Counted from the first letter of the stretch, positions 52,716-62,685 are shown. The stretch: DNA of 64,000 bases from Sinorhizobium psoraleae (GCF_013283645.1 NZ_JABEKV010000008.1:110967-174966); one strand, 5' to 3'. Notes: a model not told the origin generated them from the letters alone. Numbers and translations are program-made.

Positions 52716-53494
52716 GCCCGCGAAAATACGCCCTGCTGCAAATGATGCTGCCGTCGCGAGCCGCAGGGAGTCGAAAAAGGCCCTCCGAGCGTTTGCCCGA
52801 GGGCCAGTTGCAAATGCAAGCCATTGGAGTGCGGGGTTGAAGAATAGGCCGCGAACGCCAATAGCTCCACCCATTGGATCCGCTCTGTACGGAACCGGAC
52901 GGATCGCCGCAAAACTCATGAATAGCTCAGGGCCGGCATTCGTCGCGCCACCGCCAAAAAGCCCACACGCTTGGGCTATTTTGAATGGCCCTCTCTTATA
53001 TACGTCATCCAGATACCGCCATGAAGGGAGGTCTACAGCCCCAGAGCTAAGTACGCCTTTGTCGTGCACGGCAGCCGTTCGTGCCAGCCGCAGCGGGCGA
53101 CCGCTCTCCCACCCATCCGTGACGCTGATGAAGTATCTGACCGCCGAATAGCGGAGATCTGAGCATGTCCGTCATTCGTGCTGGTCGCAGCGGGCTTAGT
53201 CTTTCCACCCGATTGCGACCTTGCCGGTGCCCGCCAATTGGCCAAGCGTTCACGCTTTGATCCCCCTGCCGCATATCTGTGCCCCTATAATGCTCAGGGG
53301 CCATTGTTGCCGCAAAGTACGTCAACAATCAAACGAAGATCCCAACGAGCAGGGTGAGAACCGCCAACCGCCCGCCTGAGGACATTTCCTTACAACTTCC
53401 TGAATAAGGCATGCAGTATTTTTGCATTCGCACTGAAAAGGCTTTGAAAATCCCTTCCCCACCTACCACACAAATGGCTGTACGCCTTGCCTCC
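52716..53494. other. long gene-free stretch
   Basis: About 780 bp. The frames seen on the minus strand (for example 52491-53069) overlap the Crp gene or lack any recognisable domain. Nothing else is supported. Confidence 0.4.
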
Positions 53495-54292
53495 TCAATG
53501 GCGGTGGATCGCTAACAAGTCAGCATAGGCCGTCGGATTGCTGGCTAACACTGGGTGGCCCTTAAACAAGGCTTCGCCCTCTGTTGGAAAGGACAGATAG
53601 TCGCCACCGGCTTCCTTGACGAGGCAGTAACCGGCCATGCAGTCCCATGCGTGCATGTGCGGCTCGTAGTAGCCGACCAGACGGCCGGCCGCGACATAGG
53701 CGAGCATCAGCGCTCCAGAGCCATTGCGGATGAAGTTGCCGCCTATAGCGAGCAGAGCGGCGATGATCTGGCCCACCCGCTCCGGCTCGACATAGGTATT
53801 GCAACCAATGCCGGTGATGGCGTTCTGGATGGTACGCGACGGATCGAGGCTCAATTTTATCCCGTTGAGGGTCGCACCCTTGCCAGCGGCCGCAGCATAG
53901 AGTTCACCGTCGCAGGGCACATGGATCACGCCGATCACCGGCAGGCCGCCATGTAGCACGGCGATCGACACGCACCACGTCGGCATGCCGTTGACGAACG
54001 GCGCGGTACCGTCGATGGGGTCCACAACCCAGGTATAGCCGGAGGCGCCCTCCACGTAGCTGAACTCCTCGCCGAGGAACCCGTCCTCTGGAAGCTCTGC
54101 GGCGACGCGCTCCCGGATCAGCGTCTCGACATTCTGGTCTGCGATCGAGACAACGTCCTGCATGTCGCGCTTGGTCTCGATCACTAGGGTGCAGCGCTTG
54201 TTGAAGTAGTCGAGCGCGAGCGCCCCCGCCGCCTCGGCAATTGACTTTGCTAACGCAAAGCGCCGATCGAGACCCTCCTCCTGCATGCTCAT
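53495..54292 (-). CDS. inositol monophosphatase family phosphatase
   Basis: 265 residues with the family metal and catalytic motifs: GFLGEEFSYVEG (first metal Glu), WVVDPIDGTAPFVNGMPTW (DPxDGT) and HMHAWDCMAGYCLVKEAGGD (WD). This places it in the Mg-dependent IMPase/histidinol-phosphatase-like family. Lithium-sensitive IMPases, CysQ and N-type histidinol phosphatases share the fold; the substrate is not clear. It follows the sulfatase gene by about 93 bp on the same strand, so it probably removes phosphate from the product of uptake or of the sulfatase. Confidence 0.92.
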   Translation of the reverse strand: MSMQEEGLDRRFALAKSIAEAAGALALDYFNKRCTLVIETKRDMQDVVSIADQNVETLIRERVAAELPEDGFLGEEFSYVEGASGYTWVVDPIDGTAPFVNGMPTWCVSIAVLHGGLPVIGVIHVPCDGELYAAAAGKGATLNGIKLSLDPSRTIQNAITGIGCNTYVEPERVGQIIAALLAIGGNFIRNGSGALMLAYVAAGRLVGYYEPHMHAWDCMAGYCLVKEAGGDYLSFPTEGEALFKGHPVLASNPTAYADLLAIHRH

Positions 54293-54385
54293 GGTTTTTC
54301 CTCTTCATAAAGAGAGAAGACAACGCGGACCCCACAACGGCAGTGATGGATTGCAGCGCTCGGTGCAATATTTCCGAACGGCAAC

Positions 54386-55903
54386 TCACTTAGCTTCAAT
54401 CGCAATACGGGCGTAAGCTTCAGGCGGAGCATCATTGGCACGCATGAGATCCCGCATGATTCGGATCATTGCCTCCTCGATCTCCGGGGAAGCGAGGGGC
54501 GTATTTTGACCTGGATCACTGGCAAGATCGTAGAGTCGGGCTTCACTCTCAAGAAGCGCGCCGGGACCGTAATTGTCGAACATCGGCGACCGCTCGATCA
54601 CCGGTACCTTGAGGACGGGCGCTCCCTTCGTGAACGGCAACGGCTGTTGAAGCGACGCTCCGGCGAGTTCTTCCGGGGTGAACGGCTCCCAGATGTGCGT
54701 CGGCATCAGTGTGTATTGGTAGAGCTCCTGGGAGCGAGGGTCGGGCGGAAAGCGGTGGTAGGTGTAGCGTCCGTCCGTCACATTGATTGCGCCGCCGAAA
54801 TAGCCGAACAGCGCCCCGCCCCGCAGCGAGCAATCGGCGTCGAACAACTGCAGCAGAGAATACCCCTCCATCTCGGCAACGGCCGGAACGCCGAACAGAT
54901 CGAGGAATGTCGGCGCGAGATCGATGGTCTGGGTCAGAGCCGAACGTCGAATGCCGGCGCTTCCCAGTCGGCGCGGATCGTGGACGAAGAGCGGGATATG
55001 CACGATCTCCTCGTACATGTTCATCCGGTTCTTGGCCCAGAAATCGTGCTCTCCGAGCAGAAAGCCGTGATCGGTCGTGACGACAAGTGCGGTATCGCGC
55101 CAAAGGTCGTGCTGATCAAAATAATCGAGTAGCTGTCCGATGAGGAAATCGCAAAGCGCTACGAGGGCGTAATAGTTGGCGCGCAGTTCCTCGCACTCTT
55201 CCGGCAGTTCGTCGACACGGCCGTAGCGCGGCCAGTCGCGAATCGGGCCGTTCCAGCCCGTCGTGAATGCCTCGCGAAACCGCTCCGGCGCAGTGAAAGG
55301 TTCATGCGGGTCGAACGTCTCGATCTGCAGGAGCCAGTTGTCCGCTGTCCTGTTTCGCTCGAGAAACTCCAGTCCGGCGGCGAAGCAGCGCACCGACGGG
55401 AACTCGCTCTCGTCCTGGATGAACTCGCGGTTCACGATGTTGCGGCGAAACTTGTCGCGTGCCGACTGGCTGAATTGCCGCTCATGATACTTCTGGCGCA
55501 GGCGCTCCCATGGTGGCTGCACCATCGCCTTCCATGGATCGCCCTCCTGCCCGCGGATGAAGTCGTAGCTGTCATACCGGGTGTGATAGGTGGCGCCACC
55601 GTCCTCGAAATAGTGGAAGTGGTCGGTGACGAGATGGCTGTAACAGTGGGCCTGGCGCAACAGCTCCGGAAAGGAATTGTCGAACGGCTCGAGCGGCCCC
55701 CAGCTCCGGTGAAGGAAGCTGAGCCGCCCAGTCTGCAGGTCGCGGCGCGCCGGCATGCAGGGCAGGCTGCCGACGTAGTGGCGCTCGAATGTTGCGGCAC
55801 GCTCGGCCAGTCTCGAAAAATTGGGCGTCGGGAGCCGCTTCCCCCCGTACGGGGCGAGCACGTGGCGGTTGAGCGAGTCAAAGAGTACGAAGACGGCCTT
55901 CAT
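54386..55903 (-). CDS. type I sulfatase (alkaline phosphatase superfamily)
   Basis: About 505 residues. The formylglycine motif CMPARRDLQTGR (CxPxR) is near residue 50 in the family context FERHYVGSLPCMPAR. Metal-binding residues are seen at VFVLFDSLNRHVLAPYGG (N-terminal Asp), and VVTTDHGFLLGEHDFWAKNR. FGYFGGAINVTDGRYTYHRF is the C-terminal region of a sulfatase group common in rhizobia. No signal peptide, so it acts in the cytosol. Start at 55903 (MKAVFVL) rather than 55924. Operon with IMPase downstream; substrate could be a sulfated polyol or phosphonate-like ester. Confidence 0.9.
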   Translation of the reverse strand: MKAVFVLFDSLNRHVLAPYGGKRLPTPNFSRLAERAATFERHYVGSLPCMPARRDLQTGRLSFLHRSWGPLEPFDNSFPELLRQAHCYSHLVTDHFHYFEDGGATYHTRYDSYDFIRGQEGDPWKAMVQPPWERLRQKYHERQFSQSARDKFRRNIVNREFIQDESEFPSVRCFAAGLEFLERNRTADNWLLQIETFDPHEPFTAPERFREAFTTGWNGPIRDWPRYGRVDELPEECEELRANYYALVALCDFLIGQLLDYFDQHDLWRDTALVVTTDHGFLLGEHDFWAKNRMNMYEEIVHIPLFVHDPRRLGSAGIRRSALTQTIDLAPTFLDLFGVPAVAEMEGYSLLQLFDADCSLRGGALFGYFGGAINVTDGRYTYHRFPPDPRSQELYQYTLMPTHIWEPFTPEELAGASLQQPLPFTKGAPVLKVPVIERSPMFDNYGPGALLESEARLYDLASDPGQNTPLASPEIEEAMIRIMRDLMRANDAPPEAYARIAIEAK

Positions 55904-56086
55904 CGTGTCTCGGCTGTCCCTCATTCAGAGCTGCCGAATGCAGCATGTCGTCCGAACGTCGCGGCCTCCTATTCTCGCCGAAAAGAGCTCAGCCGCAACT
56001 GGATTGTAGATGGTCCCGGGCACCGGCGCGCCATCTGCAGAATCAGCGAGGGTTATCGGCTGTGGTTGGCTCGCTTCGAAAAAGCC

Positions 56087-56896
56087 TCAGCCAGCGCGGC
56101 CGGCGCGCTTGACGAGCATGGCGATGAACGGCACGTCGTCGCCTGAGATCGTGTCGATGAGGCCGTCGGCGATCCATTGCACGAGGTCCGGCAGGGGATC
56201 GCGTCCGCCCCGCCAGTACTCGGCGAGCACGTCAGGGCGAGGCACGTGGACGCGGTTGCTGAAGCCCGCTTCATGCAATGCCTTCGCATCGTTAGGGTGG
56301 AACATGTCGAGCTCGATCGAAACCGAACTCGCCCTGCACGCCTTCAAAACACCAACGAGGTCGGCGTGTCGAGCGTGGGTGATCGCTTCGGTCCTGAGAT
56401 CCGGATGGCGCTCGACCGCACGCTTCAGCATCACATGGTCGAAGCCGATGACAATGACCCGGTCGAGAGTACCCGTCGATCGCAGCAAGGCTGTCACCTG
56501 ATCAACGGCCATGTCCGGGCGCTCCGCCTCCTTGATCTCAAGCACAACACCCATGTTATCCGCCTTCGCCCAATCGAGCGCCTCCGCCACGGTCGGTATC
56601 TTCGTTCCGGCGAATGCGGAAGGGAACAAGGTCCCCGCATCCAGTCCGCGGATCTGCTCGAGGCTGAGGTCGGCCGCAAAGCCGTGTCCGTTGGTCGTCC
56701 TGTCGACAGTCAGGTCGTGCAGGATGATCGGCTCACCGTCGGCGGTCAGTACCACGTCGATCTCGACCGTGGTCGCCCCTGCGGCTTTTGCCGCTTCGAA
56801 CGCCGGCAACGTGTTCTCCGGGTAATGGAGGCTGTAGCCGCGGTGGCCACAGACATGGACACGTCCCGCTTCGCGGACAAGGAAGCTGAAAGCCAT
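56087..56896 (-). CDS. glycerophosphodiester phosphodiesterase
   Basis: 269 residues with a TIM-barrel GDPD fold. The catalytic HRG and ENT are in VHVCGHRGYSLHYPENTLPA, metal Glu and Asp in TTVEIDVVLTADGEP, and HD in IILHDLTVDRTTNGHG. Cytosolic, no signal peptide. It splits glycerophosphodiesters to glycerol 3-phosphate and an alcohol. It lies 15 bp after the broken LacI gene on the same strand, upstream of the sulfatase and IMPase genes. Confidence 0.93.
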   Translation of the reverse strand: MAFSFLVREAGRVHVCGHRGYSLHYPENTLPAFEAAKAAGATTVEIDVVLTADGEPIILHDLTVDRTTNGHGFAADLSLEQIRGLDAGTLFPSAFAGTKIPTVAEALDWAKADNMGVVLEIKEAERPDMAVDQVTALLRSTGTLDRVIVIGFDHVMLKRAVERHPDLRTEAITHARHADLVGVLKACRASSVSIELDMFHPNDAKALHEAGFSNRVHVPRPDVLAEYWRGGRDPLPDLVQWIADGLIDTISGDDVPFIAMLVKRAGRAG

Positions 56897-56911
56897 ATTC
56901 GATCTGATCCT

Positions 56912-57954
56912 CTACCGTGATAGCGCTACGTCTCGACCGCGCGTTCTGACTGTTTCGCGAACAATGAGCTCTACCGGCACGTAGACCGACATCGGCGGCG
57001 AGTCGGGATCGGCAAGGCGCCGGTCGAGTATCGATACGACATCCCGGGCGATCCGTCGGGGATCCTGCCGCAAAGTGGTGAGACGGTAGGAAGACCATGC
57101 GGCGATGGGCACATCGTCAAAGCCGATGACTGAAACATCGTCGGGCACGCGCAAGCCCGCGCCACGAAAGTGGTCGAGTGTTCCGAACGCCATGAGATCG
57201 TTCACACAGAAGACCGCGTCGGGCGCCGGCCCGCTCGCCAGCAGCTGTCGTGCCGCCTCCTGTCCGCCATCATAGTCGGCAAGACCCGCCCGAACGATCT
57301 TCGCCTCGAACCCGGACGCCGTGGCAATATGAGTGAAGGCGTGCTCGCGGGCGGAAAGGCATGGACTCGGGTTCTCCCTGTTGATCACGGCGAAACGGGA
57401 CGCTCCTGTCAGGCGCAGCGCCTCGAAGGCCTGCTGGGCTCCGTCCCTGTCGTCACAATGGACGCTGTCGAGGCCGGTCTCGGCCCGATTGATCAGGATC
57501 AGAGGTTGCCCATTTCGCCGGGTGAGCTCGACAAGACTGGTCGGCGGCGAACCCGAGAGGAAGACGGTCGCCTCCGCTCGATAGCGGAGCAACTGTCGGG
57601 TTGCATTTGCGACGTCGTCCGCAGTGGGGCCGATATTGATGATCGCCGGCACGTTGGAGCGTGCGATCAAGGCCTGTGAGAGGGCCGCGATCATCTGGGC
57701 CCGGAATGGCGTATCGGCGTCGGAGGTCACAAGTCCGACCAGCCGGCTCCGGTTGGCGAGGAGCCCGCGCGCGAGATCGTTGACCTGGTATCCGAGCGCC
57801 GCAGCTGCCGCGTGCACCCGCGCCAGTGTTGCTGGCGCGATGCTTGCGCCAGGAGTGAAGGCCCGCGAACCGCCGACCGTGACACACCGGCAAGCTCAGC
57901 GACTGCGTGGGCGCTCACGAAGCGGCCCGGGTTTCTTTCTCTGGTATCCGACAC
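56912..57954 (-). pseudogene. LacI-family repressor with a frameshift in the DNA-binding domain
   Basis: GTG start at 57954 gives VSDTRERNPGRFVSAHAVAE, LAGVSRSAV, the first two helices of the LacI HTH. A lost T (codon GTT TCG read as GTT CGC) then shifts the frame; the hinge and effector domain continue in another frame as RVHAAAAALGYQVNDLARGL, LVGLVTSDADTPFRAQMIAA, VFCVNDLMAFGTLDHFRGAG and SVIGFDDVPIAAWSSYRLTT. With one T restored the protein is about 347 residues. As written the ligand domain is separated from the HTH. It lies between divergent operons, next to a palindrome. Confidence 0.88.
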
Positions 57955-57998
57955 CGCTCGACTCCGCTGGACATTCCCCAAAGCGCATTCATAATCGT

Positions 57999-58016
57999 GT
58001 TGCACAGCATTGCAAC
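57999..58016. promoter_or_regulatory. candidate LacI operator before the ABC binding-protein gene
   Basis: GTTGCA-N6-TGCAAC is a perfect 6-bp inverted repeat spaced by 6 bp, located 48 bp upstream of the ABC binding-protein start and 44 bp upstream of the LacI start. The TTGCAC/TTGCAA halves may overlap a -35 box. Position and form fit the broken LacI. Confidence 0.6.
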
Positions 58017-58064
58017 AATCAATGACGACACGATGCACGCGTGTCGCGGCTGGGAGGAAATCAG

Positions 58065-59438
58065 ATGATTCACTGGAAAATCGGAACTGCTGCGTTTCTG
58101 AGCGCGGCATTGGCGGCCGGCAGTGCGGCCTTCCTTGCAGCAACGCCCCTGTCGGCTCAAGAAACCGTGAAGCTCGAGCTCTGGTCGCGTCAGGATCCAT
58201 CAGGGCCGCTGCGCCCGGGCAACGTGGTCAAGGCTGCCGAGCGGCTGAACAAGGAGCTCGAGGCCGAGGGCTCGCCCAAGCGCGTCGAGGTTGCGGTGCG
58301 CGAGAGCCCCGCCAAGGGCTTCGACGACGATGCACTACAGCTTCTCAAGGTATTCGGCATCGGCGAAGGTCCCGATATCTTCATCGCCGCGCATGAATGG
58401 ATCTGCGCCTTCCAGGAGGATGGCTTCGTTCTCAAGCTCGATGATTATATCGCAAAATACCCTCAGCACTTCGGCACGATCTTTCCGTCACTCTGGTCAT
58501 CGGCGAAATGTCCCGACGGCACCTATGCTATTCCGCAGGACGCCGAGGCGAGGATGTTCTTCTACAACAAAAAGCTCCTGCGCGAGGCCGGCTACGACGC
58601 GGCTTTCGTCGACGCCATGCCGGAGCGGGCGTTGTCCGGCGACCTGACGATGGATGAGGTGCTGGAGATCGCCAAGCAGGTCGTCGACAAGACCAAGGCG
58701 CAATACGGTGTGCTTCACCGGCCGAACAAGGGTCCGGACTACATCATGGTCTTCCAGGCCTACGGCAGCGACTTCGTCGATCCGGCAACCGGCAAGCTGC
58801 TTCTCGAGCGCGACAAGCTCGCCGCCGCCTTCGGTTGGTTCGAGCGCGGGGTGAAGGAGAAGGTCATCCCGGCCAACAATACAGCGATGGAATTCGATGC
58901 GCTGCGCAAGGAATTCTACACCGGCAACGCCGCATTCTGGATGTATGGCATCTGGGACCTCGGCAGCGTCGCGTTCCCGACCTACGGGCTGCCGCAGGAC
59001 GAGAAGGCTTTCTTCGCGGATTGGGGCTGGATCACCGGGCCGGCACCCCAGAAGGGCGGCGCGCCGGTCAGTCTGACCCATCCGATCGTCTATGCGATCG
59101 CGGCCGACACGAAGGAGCCGGAACTCGCCGTCCGCCTGCTCGGCCACGCTTCGGCGGTTGATCTCAACACCGATCACGCGGTCACAACGACACATCTCGG
59201 CATCAAACCCGAGCAACTCGAAGATCCGCGCTATGCCAAGGCCTGGCCGCTCGCCAGGGCAACGGAACTGCTCAAGATCACCAAGTTCCTGCCCAACAAC
59301 TCGCAGTTCGGCGAGCTCAACGGCATCATCTTTGCCGGAATTCAAGGCATAGAATCGGGACGGCTGTCAGCGCAGCAAGCAGCCGATTTCGTCATCGAAG
59401 AGGCGTCAGCCACCCTCGAAGACGTGACCGTCAAATAG
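58065..59438 (+). CDS. ABC transporter substrate-binding protein (family 1)
   Basis: 457 residues with a signal peptide (MIHWKIGTAAFLSAALAAGS, cleavage after LSAQ). The mature part LELWSRQDPSGPLRPGNVVK, VFGIGEGPDIFIAAHEWICA and YAIPQDAEARMFFYNKKLLR is the maltose-binding-protein-like fold. GGGAGGAAA lies 5 bp before the ATG at 58065. With its two permeases and a UgpC-like ATPase, and the two GDPD genes nearby, uptake of glycerophosphodiesters or a related glycoside is plausible but not proved. Confidence 0.94.
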   Translation: MIHWKIGTAAFLSAALAAGSAAFLAATPLSAQETVKLELWSRQDPSGPLRPGNVVKAAERLNKELEAEGSPKRVEVAVRESPAKGFDDDALQLLKVFGIGEGPDIFIAAHEWICAFQEDGFVLKLDDYIAKYPQHFGTIFPSLWSSAKCPDGTYAIPQDAEARMFFYNKKLLREAGYDAAFVDAMPERALSGDLTMDEVLEIAKQVVDKTKAQYGVLHRPNKGPDYIMVFQAYGSDFVDPATGKLLLERDKLAAAFGWFERGVKEKVIPANNTAMEFDALRKEFYTGNAAFWMYGIWDLGSVAFPTYGLPQDEKAFFADWGWITGPAPQKGGAPVSLTHPIVYAIAADTKEPELAVRLLGHASAVDLNTDHAVTTTHLGIKPEQLEDPRYAKAWPLARATELLKITKFLPNNSQFGELNGIIFAGIQGIESGRLSAQQAADFVIEEASATLEDVTVK

Positions 59439-59513
59439 GTCCAAGCGGTCTTGCGACCGTCGGCACGGCGCGGGGGTCGACGGTTGCGAGACGCCCTCCG
59501 TGCGAGCCAAACG

Positions 59514-60467
59514 ATGACGACGATAACAGATGAACTCACGATCGAACGACGCGGCCGTGCGGGGTCGGCCGCCCGCAGGCGCACGAACTTCGTGATCTTT
59601 CTCGGTCCCGCGATCGTCCTCACGGTCCTCTTCTTCGTCGTCCCGGTGATCATCGATATCACAGTGTCGTTCACCGACCTCAGCCGCTCGCTCCGCATCA
59701 GCGAGTTCACCACAGAGCAGTACGAGAAGGTCTTTAGAACCGATCGCCGCTTGTCGCAGGTCATCGGACTGACCTTCATCTACGTCTTCGGCACGCTGGC
59801 GATCTTCAATGTGACCTTTGGCCTGATCCTCGCCATCACCACCACTGCGATCAGAAATGTTTCCGGCAGTTTCTTCCGGGGTGTGTGGCTGCTGCCGCGG
59901 ATGAGCCCGTCGGTCCTTTACATCCTGCTCTGGCTGTGGGCGGTGAGCCCAACGGAAGCCGGCCTCGTAAACCAGGTGCTCATGCAGGCGTTCGGCCTTG
60001 ACGCGCCGCTCGACCTCCTGACTTCGGCTCCGATTGCGCTCATCATCATCTCGAATGGCTTCATCGGTGCTTCGATGGGCATGATCATCTTCACCGCCGC
60101 GATCCGCGGGATCCCCGAGCACCTGTTCCACGCGGCTGCGGTGGACGGCGCCGGAACCTTGGCAAAGGTACGCTTCATCACCCTGCCGGCGCTGCGTTGG
60201 CCGATCAGCTTCGTTACGATCTACCAGACGCTCTCGCTGCTGGTCAGCTTCGAATACATCCTGCTCCTCACCAAGGGCGGCCCGTTCTACGACACGACCG
60301 TCTATGCGCTTTACGTGTACCGCCGCGCCTTCGAGAGTGGCCAATACGCCTACGGGGCGGCGCTGGCGCTTTTCCTCATCGTCATCGGCGTGGTTGTGGC
60401 GCTGATCGGCTGGCGGTTCTTCGATATGGAGCGCCTGCTGCAGCGCCCGCGAATTGAGGTGCACTGA
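59514..60467 (+). CDS. ABC transporter permease (MalF/UgpA type)
   Basis: 317 residues with six membrane helices (NFVIFLGPAIVLTVLFFVVP first) and the EAA loop EHLFHAAAVDGAGTLAKVRF followed by ITLPALRWP. The start at 59514 (MTTITDE) is used because the longer frame has no homology. The end FFDMERLLQRPRIEVH is just before the second permease. Confidence 0.92.
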   Translation: MTTITDELTIERRGRAGSAARRRTNFVIFLGPAIVLTVLFFVVPVIIDITVSFTDLSRSLRISEFTTEQYEKVFRTDRRLSQVIGLTFIYVFGTLAIFNVTFGLILAITTTAIRNVSGSFFRGVWLLPRMSPSVLYILLWLWAVSPTEAGLVNQVLMQAFGLDAPLDLLTSAPIALIIISNGFIGASMGMIIFTAAIRGIPEHLFHAAAVDGAGTLAKVRFITLPALRWPISFVTIYQTLSLLVSFEYILLLTKGGPFYDTTVYALYVYRRAFESGQYAYGAALALFLIVIGVVVALIGWRFFDMERLLQRPRIEVH

Positions 60468-60468
60468 G

Positions 60469-61566
60469 ATGGCCGTGCAGGCAATCCCCATGGCTTCCAG
60501 GGCATCCGAACCAGCGGTCGGCTGGGACGCATTGGCAGCGCGGGCGCGTGCCGCCCGGCGCACCAGGGCGGTCGTCCTCTACGCCTTCCTGATCGCCGTG
60601 TCGCTGCCGATCATCCTACCCTATTTCTGGCTCGTCACGATCGCCTTCTCGGCCAGGACCGGCGTTGCCGAGACTGCGGTTCTGTGGCGCTCCATGGCTG
60701 TCGCCGTGCCGGCCGTCATCGCTTTCTGGCTCACGGCCCTGCTCGCGCAAAACCGGCGCCAGTTGTGGACTGGCATTGCAGCAGTGGCAGCGATCGCCGG
60801 GCTTGCCTTCGCCCTGCTGGTCAGCCCCGACCTGCACGTCGGCAACTTTATCTTCCTGTGGGAGCCGGACTTCGCCTCGGTGGTGCGGTCGCGGATCGGG
60901 GAAGTCAAAGGCGCGGTCCAGTTCCCGAACGTCTGGCATGCCTTCGGCAACTCGATCCTGATCGCCGGCGCGCAAACCGCCATCGTCGTCACCGTCGCGT
61001 CACTGGCAGCCTACTACCTGTCGCGCTTTCAGTTCCCCGGCCGCTCCTCGATGCTGCGCTGGCTCCTGGTGCTCCACGCCTTCCCCGTGCTGACGCTGAT
61101 CGTGCCGATGTTCCTGATGCTCTACTGGATCGGGCTCCTCGATACGCTTTCCGGCGTGATACTTGTGCTTGTCGCGTTCGAGCTGCCGTTCGCGATCTTC
61201 ATCATGAAGGGTTTCTTCGACGCTGTGCCGTGGGACATCGAGATGAGCGCGCTCACCGACGGCGCGTCAAGGCGGCAGGCATTCGTGAGCGTGGTACTGC
61301 CGCAGGTGCGGAACGGCATTCTCGCCATCGCCGTCTTCACCTTCATCCGCGGCTGGGAAGAATACATCTTCGTGTTCACCTTCCTGATCAGAAACAGCAA
61401 CTGGACGATGAGCCTTTACATGTACTGGGTGCGCGATGATGTCATGGGCGTCGACTACGGCGTTGTCTCTGCGGTCGGCGTCTTCTACCTCGTTCCGAGC
61501 CTCATCCTCTATATCGCGGCGCAGCGCTATCTCATGCAGATGTCGATCGGCGGCGTGAAGGGCTGA
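60469..61566 (+). CDS. ABC transporter permease (MalG/UgpE type) with extra N-terminal helices
   Basis: 365 residues. The C-terminal 230 residues are a standard permease with the EAA loop WDIEMSALTDGASRRQAFVS and VVLPQVRNG, and the end YLMQMSIGGVKG. The N-terminal 110 residues carry additional helices (SMAVAVPAVIAFWLTALLAQ, GIAAVAAIAGLAFALLVSPD) not found in short MalG-type subunits (about 280). This recalls MalF- or ugpE-like variants with a periplasmic or membrane insert. GAGGTG precedes the ATG. Confidence 0.9.
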   Translation: MAVQAIPMASRASEPAVGWDALAARARAARRTRAVVLYAFLIAVSLPIILPYFWLVTIAFSARTGVAETAVLWRSMAVAVPAVIAFWLTALLAQNRRQLWTGIAAVAAIAGLAFALLVSPDLHVGNFIFLWEPDFASVVRSRIGEVKGAVQFPNVWHAFGNSILIAGAQTAIVVTVASLAAYYLSRFQFPGRSSMLRWLLVLHAFPVLTLIVPMFLMLYWIGLLDTLSGVILVLVAFELPFAIFIMKGFFDAVPWDIEMSALTDGASRRQAFVSVVLPQVRNGILAIAVFTFIRGWEEYIFVFTFLIRNSNWTMSLYMYWVRDDVMGVDYGVVSAVGVFYLVPSLILYIAAQRYLMQMSIGGVKG

Positions 61567-61570
61567 CGGG

Positions 61571-62635
61571 ATGGCGAAGATCGAATTCCGCAACGTGGTC
61601 AAGCGCTTCGGCGCCGTCGAAGTGATCCCCGACATGAACCTCGTCATCGAGGATGGCGAATTCGTCGCGCTTCTCGGCCCCTCCGGCTGCGGCAAGTCGA
61701 CCAGCCTGTTCATGCTCGCCGGCATCTATCTTCCGAGCGGCGGCGAGCTTCTCTTTGACGGCCATCTCGTCAACGAGGTGGAGGCACGCGACCGCAATGT
61801 CGGCATCGTGTTTCAATCCTACGCGCTCTATCCGCACATGAGCGTGCGCGACAACATCCTGTTTCCGCTGCGCTTCAAGAAAACGCCGCGGGACGAAGCT
61901 CTCGCCCGCGTGAAGACCGCCGCGGAACTTGTCCGGATCGAGGAGCTGTTGGAGCGTCGCCCCAACGAGCTTTCCGGCGGCCAGCAGCAGCGCGTCGCCC
62001 TTGCACGCGCGCTCGTGAAGAAGCCGCAACTGCTGCTCCTCGACGAGCCGCTCTCCAACCTCGACGCTTCGCTTCGCCTTTCGATGCGAACCGAGATCAA
62101 GTCGCTGCAGCAGCAGCTCGGCGTGACCACCGTCCTCGTCACGCATGACCAGATCGAGGCGACGACGATGGCCGACCGTATCATCTGCATGCGCGCCGGC
62201 CGGATCGAGCAGGTCGGGACACCAGACGACCTCTATCTCAGACCTTCGAGTCTGTTTGTCGCCGGCTTCATCGGCTCGCCGCCCATCAATCTCATTGCCG
62301 GCGAAGCCGAGGTCGGCACGGTAACGGTGAATGGCGTCAGATTTCCGGTCGAGGGCGCGTCGGGGTCGCTGACCATCGGGCTGAGGCCGGAGCACCTCAG
62401 ATTCGGGGATACCGGCTTCGCCGGCCGGGTTTCGCAGATCGAGCCGATGGGCCGCGAGATCCTCTATGTCGTCGAAACCGCAATGGGCGCCGTTCGCGTG
62501 CTTGAACAGGGCTCCTCCGCCGGGCACGCGATAGGCGAGCAGGTGAGGATCGGTTTCCTGCCCGCGAATTCGCTTGTGTTCGAGACGGAGCGACAGAAGC
62601 TCATTGCCTGCGCACATGTCCGAGCACCGGCTTGA
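61571..62635 (+). CDS. ABC transporter ATP-binding protein (UgpC/MalK type)
   Basis: 354 residues. Walker A GPSGCGKST (about residue 36), signature LSGGQQQRVALARALV, Walker B QLLLLDEPLSNLDA, switch His in VLVTHDQ. The C-terminal TOBE-like region (LTIGLRPEHLRFGDTG) is shared with UgpC. It follows the permease gene by 4 bp. Confidence 0.95.
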   Translation: MAKIEFRNVVKRFGAVEVIPDMNLVIEDGEFVALLGPSGCGKSTSLFMLAGIYLPSGGELLFDGHLVNEVEARDRNVGIVFQSYALYPHMSVRDNILFPLRFKKTPRDEALARVKTAAELVRIEELLERRPNELSGGQQQRVALARALVKKPQLLLLDEPLSNLDASLRLSMRTEIKSLQQQLGVTTVLVTHDQIEATTMADRIICMRAGRIEQVGTPDDLYLRPSSLFVAGFIGSPPINLIAGEAEVGTVTVNGVRFPVEGASGSLTIGLRPEHLRFGDTGFAGRVSQIEPMGREILYVVETAMGAVRVLEQGSSAGHAIGEQVRIGFLPANSLVFETERQKLIACAHVRAPA

Positions 62636-62685
62636 CGGGTCGAGCGACAGCTGCGTCATTTCCCAAAGCGGAGAGGAGCGCGCGT

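Noticed and set aside
52491..53069. 192-residue open frame on the minus strand
   Set aside because: It overlaps the end of the Crp/Fnr gene and then runs into unrecognised sequence; no domain or ribosome site was seen.
59406..60563. 385-residue open frame on the minus strand
   Set aside because: Antisense to the ABC permease.
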